A stretch of 59,306 nucleotides of DNA from assembly GCF_900197875.1 (NCBI RefSeq), contig NZ_FZMO01000079.1, positions 1-59,306 of the forward strand. Reading direction: 5' to 3'. Of the stretch, positions 35,720 to 46,258 are shown one piece after another; position 1 is the stretch's first letter; each line of letters starts with the position of its first letter. The position numbers were made by a program, and so were the translations under genes. The notes beneath the pieces were generated by a model. It was not told the DNA's origin, did no database searches, and saw nothing but the letters and a program-made list of their open reading frames with translations. Source of the DNA: Frankia canadensis. Lineage in GTDB: Bacteria > Actinomycetota > Actinomycetes > Frankiales > Frankiaceae.

Positions 35720-36279
35720 GAACCGATCCCCTCAACGAGGCTGTGGCCGCCCTCGGCCGGTCCGGCGGCGCCACACCGCCGGTCGAGCAGGCCACCGCCG
35801 CCGCGTTGCTGTCCCTCGCCCTGTCCACCCGGGAGATCGCCGGCATCATCGACGCCGAACCCTGCCCGCACGCCCGGCACCGGGCCGGACTCCTCGCCCG
35901 GATGCGCGCCGACATCACCCACGCCGGCAATCGGGCGGTGGCCCTGCTGGCGGTCAGCCTCGCCGCCGCCGGGTTCACCGCCGCCATCTGGAACCCCGGC
36001 AGGCTCGGGACCCTGCCCGCCGGGTTCGTCTGCGCCGCCCTGGCCGCCATGCTCGCCGCCGCCGCGATGTTCGGCTTCGGACTGGTCGCCCACCAGCCCG
36101 CGCCCGGCGGCGTCGTCGACAGCGACCCCGGCGACGAGGACACGGCCGACGCGGAGATCAGCCGTCTCGCCCGCGCTGTCGACGTGCAGGGGCAGAGGAC
36201 CCGGGCCGGTCTGCTGCTCCTCACCACCGCTACCGCACTGATCTGCACGGCCGGTATCGCCGCGCAGCTGGCCCGCTGA
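35716..36279 (+). CDS. Membrane protein, possibly PycTM-like
   Basis: 187 aa, ATGA overlap. Residues 1-70 are soluble and helical. Two transmembrane helices lie at about 73-95 and 97-120, then an acidic loop (DSDPGDEDTADAE), a helix ISRLARAVDVQGQRTR, and a last membrane helix (about 163-185). The order TM pair, cytosolic helix, final TM with a preceding basic helix resembles effector membrane proteins of Pycsar/CBASS-type defence, but no nucleotide cyclase gene is adjacent. Low-confidence comparison; safest call is membrane protein of unknown function. Confidence 0.6.
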   Translation: MRTDPLNEAVAALGRSGGATPPVEQATAAALLSLALSTREIAGIIDAEPCPHARHRAGLLARMRADITHAGNRAVALLAVSLAAAGFTAAIWNPGRLGTLPAGFVCAALAAMLAAAAMFGFGLVAHQPAPGGVVDSDPGDEDTADAEISRLARAVDVQGQRTRAGLLLLTTATALICTAGIAAQLAR

Positions 36280-36313
36280 CAGACCGCACCACTCGCGCCA
36301 CCCGATCGGAAGG

Positions 36314-36736
36314 ATGAACCAGGCCATGTGCATCGACCTCGACGCGGACAGCCCCGAAACGGACGAGACCGAGAACGAAACCGTCTCCGTCTTCGAGGAC
36401 ATCGCCGACGCGCTGCGCGGTCTCAGCGAGTGGGGGGAGCTGTCCGAGAACAGCATCAAGATCATTCAGATGATGGCCGCTGGCGCCTTCACGATCTTCG
36501 CTGCGTTGCAGGACGGCGACGCACGCGACCAGGGGGACACCAGCCGCGACGCGCCGAGGCTGGCGGCCGACGAGTGCCGGACCATCGCCGAGCTGTTCGC
36601 CGACTTCGTCGACACCTGCACCGTGCTGCGTGACGATCGGTCGCGTCGGCGGCATCTGCTCAACGGCGCGGCCGGTCTGCTCGCCACTGTGTCCCCCCTC
36701 AACGTGAAGACGGCGACGCTCGACACCGCGGCGTAA
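36314..36736 (+). CDS. Hypothetical protein
   Basis: 140 aa, ATG behind GGAAGG. Acidic N-terminus (DLDADSPETDETENE), then helices (FEDIADALRGL, IIQMMAAGAFTIFAAL). The C-terminal part is moderately basic. Last clear gene before the short-word repeat region. Not recognised. Confidence 0.65.
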   Translation: MNQAMCIDLDADSPETDETENETVSVFEDIADALRGLSEWGELSENSIKIIQMMAAGAFTIFAALQDGDARDQGDTSRDAPRLAADECRTIAELFADFVDTCTVLRDDRSRRRHLLNGAAGLLATVSPLNVKTATLDTAA

Positions 36737-38113
36737 CTCGGTCGCCGCACCGCAGCCCCGCACGCTGACCACCGCAACCGCACACCGCACCGCAATGGTG
36801 CGGGGAGCCGGTTGCGGTGCGGTGTGCGGGGCTGCGGCGTTTGCGGCCCGCGGGTGCGGTGTGCGGTGGTGGCACCTCTTGCGGTGGTGCGGTGCGGTGT
36901 CGGCTGCGGTGCGGTGGGCCTCCTCGCGGCGCGCGGCGTTGCGGTTGACACCGCATGCGGTGCGGTCTGGACGGGATGCGGTGCGGCGCCGCACACCGCA
37001 AGCGGTGCCGAGCTGACCTGCGATTTTGCGGTGTTTCTTGCGGTGCGGTGTCGCAGGACGTGCGGTGCGGTGCGGGGTTGCGGCGTTGCGGTCCTGCGGT
37101 GATGCGGTGCGGTGCCAACCCGCACGCCGCACCCGGTGCCGCATTGCGGTGGTCGTGCGGTGCGGCGCTCGGCGGGACTTGCGGTGCGGTCTGCGCCAGG
37201 GCCTGCGGTGCGGAGGTTGCGGCGGGCACCGTACGTACGGCCGCGGTGCGGCCCGGCCCGCCGCATCGGGACGAGCATGGCGGGTCGTGCGGCCCGGGGG
37301 AGGCGGTGGCCGGTGCGGTCCCGGCCCGTACGACCGGGCTGCGGCCCGTACGGTGCGGCACCGTCCGTACGGCGCCGCGGCACCCGATGTGGTCCCGGCT
37401 GGTGCGGCCGGGTCCGTACGAACAGTGCCGCTGGCCGGCGCGGATATGGCGTTCGGTGCGGCGCGGTCAGTACGTCCGGCATCCACGCGCCGTTGGTAAG
37501 GCGGCCGAGGCCCACAGACGTACGGCCAGGTTCCCCATGGTGGCCGTGCGGCCTGCGGATCCCGTACGGAGATGGTGAACGCCGCCAGCTTGTACGGTGC
37601 GGCGCGGTCCGTACGGCCGTACGGCGCGGGGACCGCTTCGGCGGCCAACCGTCCGGAAGCGTACGGCGGCGCCATACGGTCCCATTGCCATTGCGTTGCG
37701 CTGGGGTCCCTGCACCGGCTGCGCTGCTCGACGCTGATGCGCTGCGTCGGGTGCGTCGGGACTTGCGTCGTGCGCTGCACCGCCAGCCGACGCAACCAGC
37801 GGATGCACACCGGTGCTGGCCTGCATATTTGCGTTGTTAGCCATGCGAAGCAAAGTTGCGTTGCGCTGCGTCGGGGCAGGGTGGCGACGCAACCTCGACG
37901 TGCGTTCGTTGCGCTGCACCGTGCGCCGGGCATCTGATGCGTTGCGCTGCTGCGCTGCTGCGCTGCCCCCGGGGTTTGCGCTGCCGCCCGTTGCGTTGCG
38001 TCGCTGCACTGCGCCGGCCGCCTGCGCTGCGTCGCTGCGTTGCACTGCGGCCGAGGTGCACTGCCCGGTGCGTCACCTCGACGGGCCGCGGAGACGGCGT
38101 CCCCCGGAAGGAG
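36737..38113. repeat. Three-zone short-word repeat region, non-coding
   Basis: About 1.3 kb without a convincing gene. Zone A (about 36795-37220) holds more than 30 copies of TGCGG, often as TGCGGTGCGGT. Zone B (about 37225-37675) holds about 13 copies of GTACG, often as the palindrome CCGTACGG. Zone C (about 37685-38055) holds more than 25 copies of TGCG in the form TTGCG or CTGCG, typically TTGCGTTGCGCTGC. Words are dispersed at irregular spacing, not strict tandem. A ParB-like HTH gene follows directly. Open frames here are Arg/Thr/Pro/His-rich artefacts of the words. Confidence 0.85.
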
Positions 38114-38455
38114 ATGGAACTGTCCGAACTCATGTCACTCGGGAAGGCGTTGGAAGAGCTGGAAGCGCCGAAGGCCCGGGAGCGGCGTCGAGAGCACGGC
38201 GGGACGGCTCCAGGGCGAGCCGCCCAACACTCAGCATCCGGTGATGCTGAGTGTGCTGAGGACACCCACCGCGGCAAGGTGTCGTCGATCGTGGCTCGTG
38301 AGCTGGGTTTGACGCCGACGACCTACGAGCGGCTCCGGTCCGTCTACCGGGCCGCGGAGGACCCGGCCGAGAACGGCAGCGCCGAGGGGGCCGACGACCG
38401 CAATATGGTCACAATGACCATTACGCGATCAGACGGCAGGGATGATCTTCGGTGA
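38114..38455 (+). CDS. ParB-type HTH fragment protein
   Basis: 113 aa, ATG behind GGAAGGAG. The sequence ERRREHGGTAPGR followed by a spacer and VSSIVARELGLTPTTYERLRSVYRAAED is the pattern seen after the nuclease domain of actinobacterial plasmid ParB-like proteins. There the helix pair recognises DNA. The N-terminal ParB/sulfiredoxin domain is absent. The gene starts about 50 bp after the repeat region. The role is unknown; DNA binding is likely. Confidence 0.6.
   Translation: MELSELMSLGKALEELEAPKARERRREHGGTAPGRAAQHSASGDAECAEDTHRGKVSSIVARELGLTPTTYERLRSVYRAAEDPAENGSAEGADDRNMVTMTITRSDGRDDLR
38227..38254. repeat. 12-bp perfect inverted repeat inside the ParB-like gene
   Basis: ACACTCAGCATC (38227-38238) and GATGCTGAGTGT (38243-38254) around CGGT. 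It encodes the region between the linker and HTH (HSASGDAEC). It could form a cruciform or hairpin, or be a protein-binding site. Confidence 0.8.
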
Positions 38456-38897
38456 CGGTGCGGTACGCCGCCGCGGCGCCGCCTCGCCGAACACCAGGAA
38501 CCACATCCGCTCGATCAGCTCGCCGTCCTGGCGCATCTGCCCGTCGGTGAACCGCACCTCGTACCGGCCGTAGACCCCCGGCCCTGCCTCTTCCAGTACG
38601 GGCCGCGCCTTGGCCTTCAGCTTCCGCGCCAGGGCCTCCAGTCGGGCAGCCTCGGCCCATGCGGCGGCGGTGCCAGCCGGGGACGGCGCGGGTGCGGGTG
38701 ATGTTCGCGGCGCGCCGCTCGGCGTAGGTGTGGACGCTGGCGGCGCTGACGCCGTCGCCGAGCCGGTCGAGCTTCCCGGCTCGCAGGTAGCGGCGGATGG
38801 TCTGGGGCTGAACGTCGAGGGTGGCCGCGGCGCTGGTGATGCTGACGGGGTGCTCAACGGGGGCGGCGGTGTACGTGGTGAGTTCGGTGATCGTCAT
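38429..38897 (-). pseudogene. HTH protein split by an apparent +1 frameshift
   Basis: From ATG 38897 the first frame gives a good HTH (SAAATLDVQPQTIRRYLRAGKL, about residues 22-45) and then degenerates into Arg/Gly after RTRAVPGW. A different frame, shifted by +1, carries a sensible C-terminal domain: EALARKLKAKARPVLEEAG, YGRYEVRFTDGQM, ELIERMWFLVFGE. The switch falls near 38655-38695. Either an indel mutation or error, a programmed shift, or two overlapping genes. Divergent from 38999 over the 15-bp repeats; convergent with the ParB-like gene. Confidence 0.6.
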
Positions 38898-38924
38898 CGC
38901 TGCCCCCGGGTTGCCGACTTCCTG

Positions 38925-38970
38925 TAGGCAACACCCTAGTAGGCAACTACCTAGCTAGGCAACCCCCTAG
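38925..38970. promoter_or_regulatory. Three 15-bp operator-like repeats
   Basis: TAGGCAACACCCTAG (38925-38939), TAGGCAACTACCTAG (38940-38954) and TAGGCAACCCCCTAG (38956-38970). Consensus TAGGCAACNNCCTAG, with partial dyad TAGG/CCTA. An inverted half copy TTGCCTA lies at 38993-38999, overlapping the start of the rightward HTH gene. Located between two divergent HTH genes; likely autoregulatory. Confidence 0.8.
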
Positions 38971-38998
38971 ATGGTGACTGCCCGGTAGACTGTTGCCT

Positions 38999-39205
38999 AT
39001 GGCAGAACACCGGGCGACAGGCCGCCTCATGGGCCTCCGAGAGATCGAAGACAAGCTCGGCGTCTCCCGCCAACGAGCACACCAGCTCACCGAACACCCG
39101 AGCTTCCCTGCCGCCTACGACGTGATCAAAGCCGGCCGGATCTGGCTCGCTGAGGACATCGACACGTGGATGCGCACCACCGGCCGGACCGCGAAGACCC
39201 CCTGA
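38999..39205 (+). CDS. Small HTH DNA-binding protein
   Basis: 68 aa from ATG 38999; a TTG at 38993 is an alternative. HTH_17-like: LMGLREIEDKLGVSRQRAHQLTEH, then AYDVIKAGRIWLAEDIDTWM. TAGACT at 38986-38991 is a plausible -10 box only 8 bases from the ATG, and there is no ribosome site, so a leaderless mRNA is likely. Probably binds the adjacent 15-bp repeats. Confidence 0.75.
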   Translation: MAEHRATGRLMGLREIEDKLGVSRQRAHQLTEHPSFPAAYDVIKAGRIWLAEDIDTWMRTTGRTAKTP

Positions 39206-39349
39206 CCATCGCGGCCTTAGCCGAGGCGATCACGACTCGGCACCGCATGTGCGACGCGGCCGGACCCCGGTCTAGGTGCTGAGCGAAGGGCCACATGGGG
39301 GCCACAGCGGTCCAGCTGTCGTCGTGCTCTGGACGGGCATGCACAGCGC

Positions 39350-39619
39350 ATGGAGAAGCTGAGCCCCGCAATTCGATCATTGAAAGCTCGCGCGGCAGCG
39401 AACGTGTCGTGGGCGCGGACGGTGGACCGGTCGGGGCGGACGGCGCCCGCGCGGGCGGCGGCGCTGGCCCGGTTCGAGACGCAGGTCGACCCGGATGGGG
39501 TGCTCTCAGCCGACGAGCGGGCCAGACGCGCCGAGTACGCCTTCAAAGCGCACATGCAGCAGATGGCGGTACGCAGCGTGAAGGTGCGGCAGGCACGGCG
39601 CCGAGGTGAGAGCGCGTGA
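39350..39619 (+). CDS. Conserved hypothetical actinobacterial protein
   Basis: 89 aa, ATG start. LSPAIRSLKARAAANVSWART, RTAPARAAALARFETQVDP and RARRAEYAFKAHMQQ form a helical basic protein of a type I recognise as common in actinobacterial plasmids and integrated elements, of unknown function. Coupled to the next gene (GTGA). Confidence 0.7.
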   Translation: MEKLSPAIRSLKARAAANVSWARTVDRSGRTAPARAAALARFETQVDPDGVLSADERARRAEYAFKAHMQQMAVRSVKVRQARRRGESA

Positions 39620-39930
39620 CGGCGATCCCGGCCGCGAGAAAGCCTTCCGGCGCCCCGGACATCAAGGAAGACCCTCGGTGGTCGGGCGTTCGATCGGTCC
39701 GTGTCGAGCCGGTGTCGGTCGTGGACCTCGACGAGCTGTGGACCACCAACGACGTCGCCGAGCACTGCAACGTCAGCGAAGGAGCTGTCCGCTACTGGCG
39801 GCAGACCAACACAGGACCGCCATACGCGAAACTCGGCCGGCTTGTCCGCTACCGTCCCTCTGACGTCCGCGCCTGGCTGGACCAGCAGTTCGAGAGTGAT
39901 CGACAGGCGGTGCCCTTGATCGGCAAGTAG
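39616..39930 (+). CDS. Excisionase-type HTH protein
   Basis: 104 aa from a GTG overlapping the previous stop. N-terminal 40 residues look flexible. The HTH_17 unit is WTTNDVAEHCNVSEGAVRYWRQTN, then PYAKLGRLVRYRPSDVRAWLDQ, the classic Xis/MerR pattern. Lies 2.6 kb from attR; third protein of this fold in the element. Confidence 0.85.
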   Translation: MTAIPAARKPSGAPDIKEDPRWSGVRSVRVEPVSVVDLDELWTTNDVAEHCNVSEGAVRYWRQTNTGPPYAKLGRLVRYRPSDVRAWLDQQFESDRQAVPLIGK

Positions 39931-40060
39931 CAGTAGACCGGCGGACCGGACAAGCCCGACCGGACGGTCACCGCCCCGACGAATCGTCCGGAACCTGCGT
40001 CACAGAGATGGCCCAGCGCCGACCCTCAAACCAGGAATGCCACCGGCGAGGGGGACGCAG

Positions 40061-40456
40061 ATGGGGTCGACCGGGCGCTACCCGCTGGGCGTCATGTTCT
40101 TCACCGCGTTCTTCGCTGCCGCGTGCGCCGCCGAAGGCGTCGTCGCTGTCGCCCTCGGCTGGTCGGCGGACCTCATATGTGAGCCTGTGGCCGTCGGCAT
40201 CCTGCTAGTCGGAGCCGCCCTCGTGTCCGCCGAACGGCACGGCGGCACCGCACGCGCCGACCGGGCCACGACCGGCGCCGTCCTCGCGCTGATCGGAGTC
40301 GTAGTGGCCGCAGCCTTCGGGCTGGGCGTTACTGCGGTGACGCGAGACGGGATCCGCCAGTGGCGGGGATACCTGCTGATCTTTGAATCCCTCTGTGCGC
40401 TTGCCGGTTTCCGGGCTCTGGGCTACCGCATCCTGAGCCGGCCACCTGGCATCTGA
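40061..40456 (+). CDS. Small membrane protein, copy 1 of a duplicated pair
   Basis: 131 aa. ATG 40061 is chosen because GGCGAGGGGG precedes it. Four hydrophobic segments (about 7-28, 31-52, 67-91 and 101-122). C-terminal motif RQWRGYLL...F....YRILSRP is shared with the next gene. Function unknown. Confidence 0.7.
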   Translation: MGSTGRYPLGVMFFTAFFAAACAAEGVVAVALGWSADLICEPVAVGILLVGAALVSAERHGGTARADRATTGAVLALIGVVVAAAFGLGVTAVTRDGIRQWRGYLLIFESLCALAGFRALGYRILSRPPGI

Positions 40457-40632
40457 GAGCCCTCAGTGCGGGATCGCAGGGTAGTCGCGCCGTTCCCCAT
40501 GCCCTCGACCATCCGCAAGTCGGACAGAGCGCAGCAAGCCGTCACGGCGGTGACGAAACCAGCCAACCCGTCGCCCGCGCCGTTCCGGAGGCGTGAGACT
40601 CGGCCGGGTATGCGACCGGCGAGGGGAACTGG

Positions 40633-41049
40633 ATGCGGCCGATCGATCGCGACTTCCTGTTCACTGTGATCTTTGCTTCGACTGTCAGCCTTGTGTGCGG
40701 GTCCTTCGGGATCGTGGTCGTCCAGCTCTACGACACGTCGACCATGGGCCTGTTCCTCATGGCCGCCAGCGTCGTCACAGCCACACTTCCCATCCTGATC
40801 GCGGACCGCAGAGGGTTCGGACTGCGACCTGGACCAGCAGCGCGAATCGACCGCGCTGTGGTCCGGTGGATGGCAACGCTAGCGGCCCTCGTTGTCGCGG
40901 CGTCCGTGCTTGTCGGCATCGTGATCCTCGTCCGCGACGCGCGCCGATGGCAGGGCTACCTGCTCGCCGGCGGCGCTGTCCTGAATGGCTGGGCGTCCGT
41001 CGAGTTCGTCCGCCGCCTGCTCGGCCGCCCAGCGGAAGGGGGGCCATAG
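40633..41049 (+). CDS. Small membrane protein, copy 2 of a duplicated pair
   Basis: 138 aa, ATG behind GGCGAGGGG. Four hydrophobic segments with the same order and the motif RRWQGYLL...EFVRRLLGRP. The 25 bases before the start resemble those of copy 1, so both coding sequence and leader were duplicated and have diverged. Possibly linked to the toxin-antitoxin pair downstream; unproven. Confidence 0.7.
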   Translation: MRPIDRDFLFTVIFASTVSLVCGSFGIVVVQLYDTSTMGLFLMAASVVTATLPILIADRRGFGLRPGPAARIDRAVVRWMATLAALVVAASVLVGIVILVRDARRWQGYLLAGGAVLNGWASVEFVRRLLGRPAEGGP

Positions 41050-41309
41050 CCGCTCCGCTGGTCGTCAACTGCGGGGCCGCCGCTCAGCCACACCTTGACG
41101 ATCACCAAGTCCCACGCCGTGCCCGATGGATCAACAGCTCTCGGGCATGCCCCCTCCCGGCAGGCGCTTCCGGGCTAGGCGGCGAGTGGAAACCTGCTAC
41201 GTTGCAGCGTGTTCTACGTCGCTCCACGGGGGAAATGATGGACAGTAGATCTAGCGTTGTTCCAGTACCGCCACGTCGGACGCAACTACCGAGGGGAGGT
41301 ACCAGGCAG

Positions 41310-41795
41310 ATGCCCTCCGTGCACGACGTCGCCGCCTACATCCTCGACCAGGCCGGCCCCATGACCGCCATGAAGCTCCAGAAGCTCGTCTACTACTCGC
41401 AGGCATGGCACCTCGTCTGGGACGACGACGTCCTGTTCCCCGAGCCGATCGAGGCATGGGCCAACGGCCCCGTCGTCCCCGCGCTGTACGCCCAGCACCG
41501 CGGCCGGTACACGGTGGAAGCCCCCTGGCGGTGGGGCAGCGGGGACGCGCTCACCGACGCGCAGCGCGAAAGCATCGACGAGGTGCTGAACGCCTACGGC
41601 AGCTTCACCGCCCAACAGCTCAGCGTCCTGTCGCACAGCGAGCGGCCATGGCAGGAGGCTCGCCGTGGCCTGCAACCGCTTGAGCGGGGTTCCGAGGTCA
41701 TCGAGCCCACGACCATGGCCGACTACTACGGTTCCCTGCTCCAGGACGACAGCCCCAGCGAGCCAGTGCGTGGCTCGGCGGTTCCCGAAGACTGA
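41310..41795 (+). CDS. Panacea-domain (DUF4065) antitoxin
   Basis: 161 aa. ATG 41310 follows GAGGGGAGG; an ATG at 41238 is an alternative. The Panacea/SocA-like signature is clear: VHDVAAYILDQAGPMTAMKL, QKLVYYSQAWHLVW, then PEPIEAWANGPVVPALY. This domain neutralises many unrelated toxins in two-gene systems. TGATG overlap with the next gene is typical of such pairs. Confidence 0.88.
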   Translation: MPSVHDVAAYILDQAGPMTAMKLQKLVYYSQAWHLVWDDDVLFPEPIEAWANGPVVPALYAQHRGRYTVEAPWRWGSGDALTDAQRESIDEVLNAYGSFTAQQLSVLSHSERPWQEARRGLQPLERGSEVIEPTTMADYYGSLLQDDSPSEPVRGSAVPED

Positions 41796-42274
41796 TGGGC
41801 AAGGGGCGATCGAAGAAGACCCCGCCGATCACGCTCCCTCCGCAGCGCCACGACGCCCCCCGGCGTGCCTCCAAGGTCCCGGACCAGGACACAAGCTCTG
41901 CGCGGATCTGCTGGCGGTTCAACCTCGCTGACACCGAAGGCTCATGGGCGATCACGCCAGCATCATGGCCCGAGGTCATCGGGCATCTCAGACAGTTCGA
42001 GAGCATGACTGTGCACGAACTGTTCGCCGCCGGCAGGGATACGGGGAAGGACTACTCCCTGGAGCGTGGGTTCCCCCAAGACGAGGCGAACAGGCGGTGG
42101 CAGGCACTCGGTCTTGACGATCAAGATCGGGTGTCCCGGCTTAGGCATGGTGGACCGATCCGGATCTACGGGCTAAGGGTCGGGAACGTCTTCCATGTCC
42201 TTTGGTGGGACCCGGAGCACAAGATCTGGCCGAGCGGTTCGAGGTGGTCTGGTGGCCGCTGGATCCTGCCCTGA
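41795..42274 (+). CDS. Probable toxin partner of the Panacea antitoxin
   Basis: 159 aa, ATG overlapping the antitoxin stop. N-terminal 30 residues are basic and flexible. The body runs from ICWRFNLADTEG to a C-terminal IRIYGLRVGNVFHVLWWDPE, resembling a small toxin family whose C-terminus reads G-hydrophobic-Y/F-LWxDPxH; catalytic residues are not known to me. It is the last gene before attR, a position where an addiction module would protect the element from loss. Confidence 0.7.
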   Translation: MGKGRSKKTPPITLPPQRHDAPRRASKVPDQDTSSARICWRFNLADTEGSWAITPASWPEVIGHLRQFESMTVHELFAAGRDTGKDYSLERGFPQDEANRRWQALGLDDQDRVSRLRHGGPIRIYGLRVGNVFHVLWWDPEHKIWPSGSRWSGGRWILP

Positions 42275-42365
42275 TCCTCGTACGACCGAGTGATGCGGCC
42301 TCGACGACCATGTCCAGTGAGCGGGGCGCGAACCCGAAGAGCCCTGCACCCAGCCCGAGAGGTGG

Positions 42366-43058
42366 TTACCAGCCGCGGGCCCGCCACTCGGCCAGATGAG
42401 GCCGCTCCGCGCCGATCGTCGAGTCCCAGCCGTGGCCCGGATACACCCATGTCTCATCCGGCAGCGGCCCGAAGACCTTGCGCTCCAAGTCGTCCATCAG
42501 GCTCGTGAACTCATCCGGAGTTGTTGTCCGGCCAGGGCCGCCGGGGAACAGGCAGTCGCCGGTGAACAGGTGCGGGGCGGCGGGGTCGGCGTCGTAGAGC
42601 AGGGCGACCGAGCCGGGGGTGTGGCCGACGAGGTGGATCGCCCGCAGGGTGGCGCGGCCGACGGTGACCCCGTCGCCGTCGTGAATGATCCGAGCGGTCG
42701 GTACCGGGATCTCGGCTGCGTCGTCGGCATGGGCGACCGTGGTCGCGCCGGTGGCGGCCACGACCTCGGCGAGGGCCTGGACATGGTCGCTGTGGCGGTG
42801 ACTGGTGACCACGGTGGCGAGACCGGCGTCGCCGATCAGGGTGAGCAGGGTGCCGGGTTCGTTCGCGGCGTCGATGAGCAGCTGTTCGCCGGTGGTGGGG
42901 CAGCGCAGCAGATAGGCGTTGTTGTTCATCGGGCCGACCGCGACCTTCGTCACCATCAGGCCGGGTAGCGCGCGGGTGTCGGCCGGGCCGCCGACGGTGA
43001 CCCGGCCCGTGTAGGCGCCGCCGGCCGCGGGCGTGGCGGTGTCGTGCTCGCTGGTCAT
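42366..43058 (-). CDS. MBL-fold metallo-hydrolase (glyoxalase II-like), 3' end supplied by the element
   Basis: 230 aa, ATG at 43058. The zinc motifs are intact: SHRHSDH (HxHxDH), GHTPGS, GDCLF and PGHG. Hydrolyses a thioester or related bond; substrate unknown. The last ~61 residues (42366-42549) lie inside the element, so the protein is a host/element chimera that keeps PGHG. Divergent from uvrA. The displaced host 3' end is at 11616-11802. Confidence 0.92.
   Translation of the reverse strand: MTSEHDTATPAAGGAYTGRVTVGGPADTRALPGLMVTKVAVGPMNNNAYLLRCPTTGEQLLIDAANEPGTLLTLIGDAGLATVVTSHRHSDHVQALAEVVAATGATTVAHADDAAEIPVPTARIIHDGDGVTVGRATLRAIHLVGHTPGSVALLYDADPAAPHLFTGDCLFPGGPGRTTTPDEFTSLMDDLERKVFGPLPDETWVYPGHGWDSTIGAERPHLAEWRARGW
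42535..42549. other. attR core of the integrated element
   Basis: GGGCCGCCGGGGAAC, identical to attL 11788-11802. Right of it is the host 5' part of the MBL gene; left of it is element DNA that replaces the 3' part. Flanking bases differ from attL on both sides. Confidence 0.85.
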
Positions 43059-43295
43059 GGAGGGGACTCCTCTCGCCCCCGGCGGGGCTGGGCGGACCGT
43101 GCTGGGACCACACGTGGGTGGAACACCATCATCCGTCAGGTCGTTACGGTCCGGCGGGTGGCGGGCGACGCGGAGGCGGGCGCGCCCGGTCCTGCGGTGG
43201 CGCCGGCGGGCGGCCACGAAAACTGTCGGACCCCGTCCGTAGCATGGCCACACCCGACCAGGTCCGATTTTCCGGAAGATCACGAGGGATCGACG

Positions 43296-46217
<2,922 letters not shown>

Positions 46218-46258
46218 GGCCGGCGGCGGGATCGGGACGGGCGGCCGGGGGAGGCCTG

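Larger units (their letters stand above)
11803..42549. mobile_element. Integrated phage-like / satellite-like element of about 30.7 kb
   Basis: Bounded by 15-bp direct repeats inside an MBL hydrolase gene, with a large serine integrase just inside the left end. It carries a repressor, excisionase-like HTH proteins, a replication protein with iterons, DnaB, a TerS-like protein, a tape measure protein with a lytic domain, regulators and a toxin-antitoxin pair. I found no capsid, portal, large terminase, holin/endolysin set or TraB/FtsK transfer gene. The tape-measure gene is visibly less GC-extreme than the host flanks. A satellite, a deleted prophage or a composite of two elements are all possible. 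Confidence 0.9.

Noticed and set aside
36230-37933. Minus-strand ORF of 567 codons through the word-repeat region
   Set aside because: Composed of Arg/Thr/Pro/His strings created by the repeated words; no start context and no domain.
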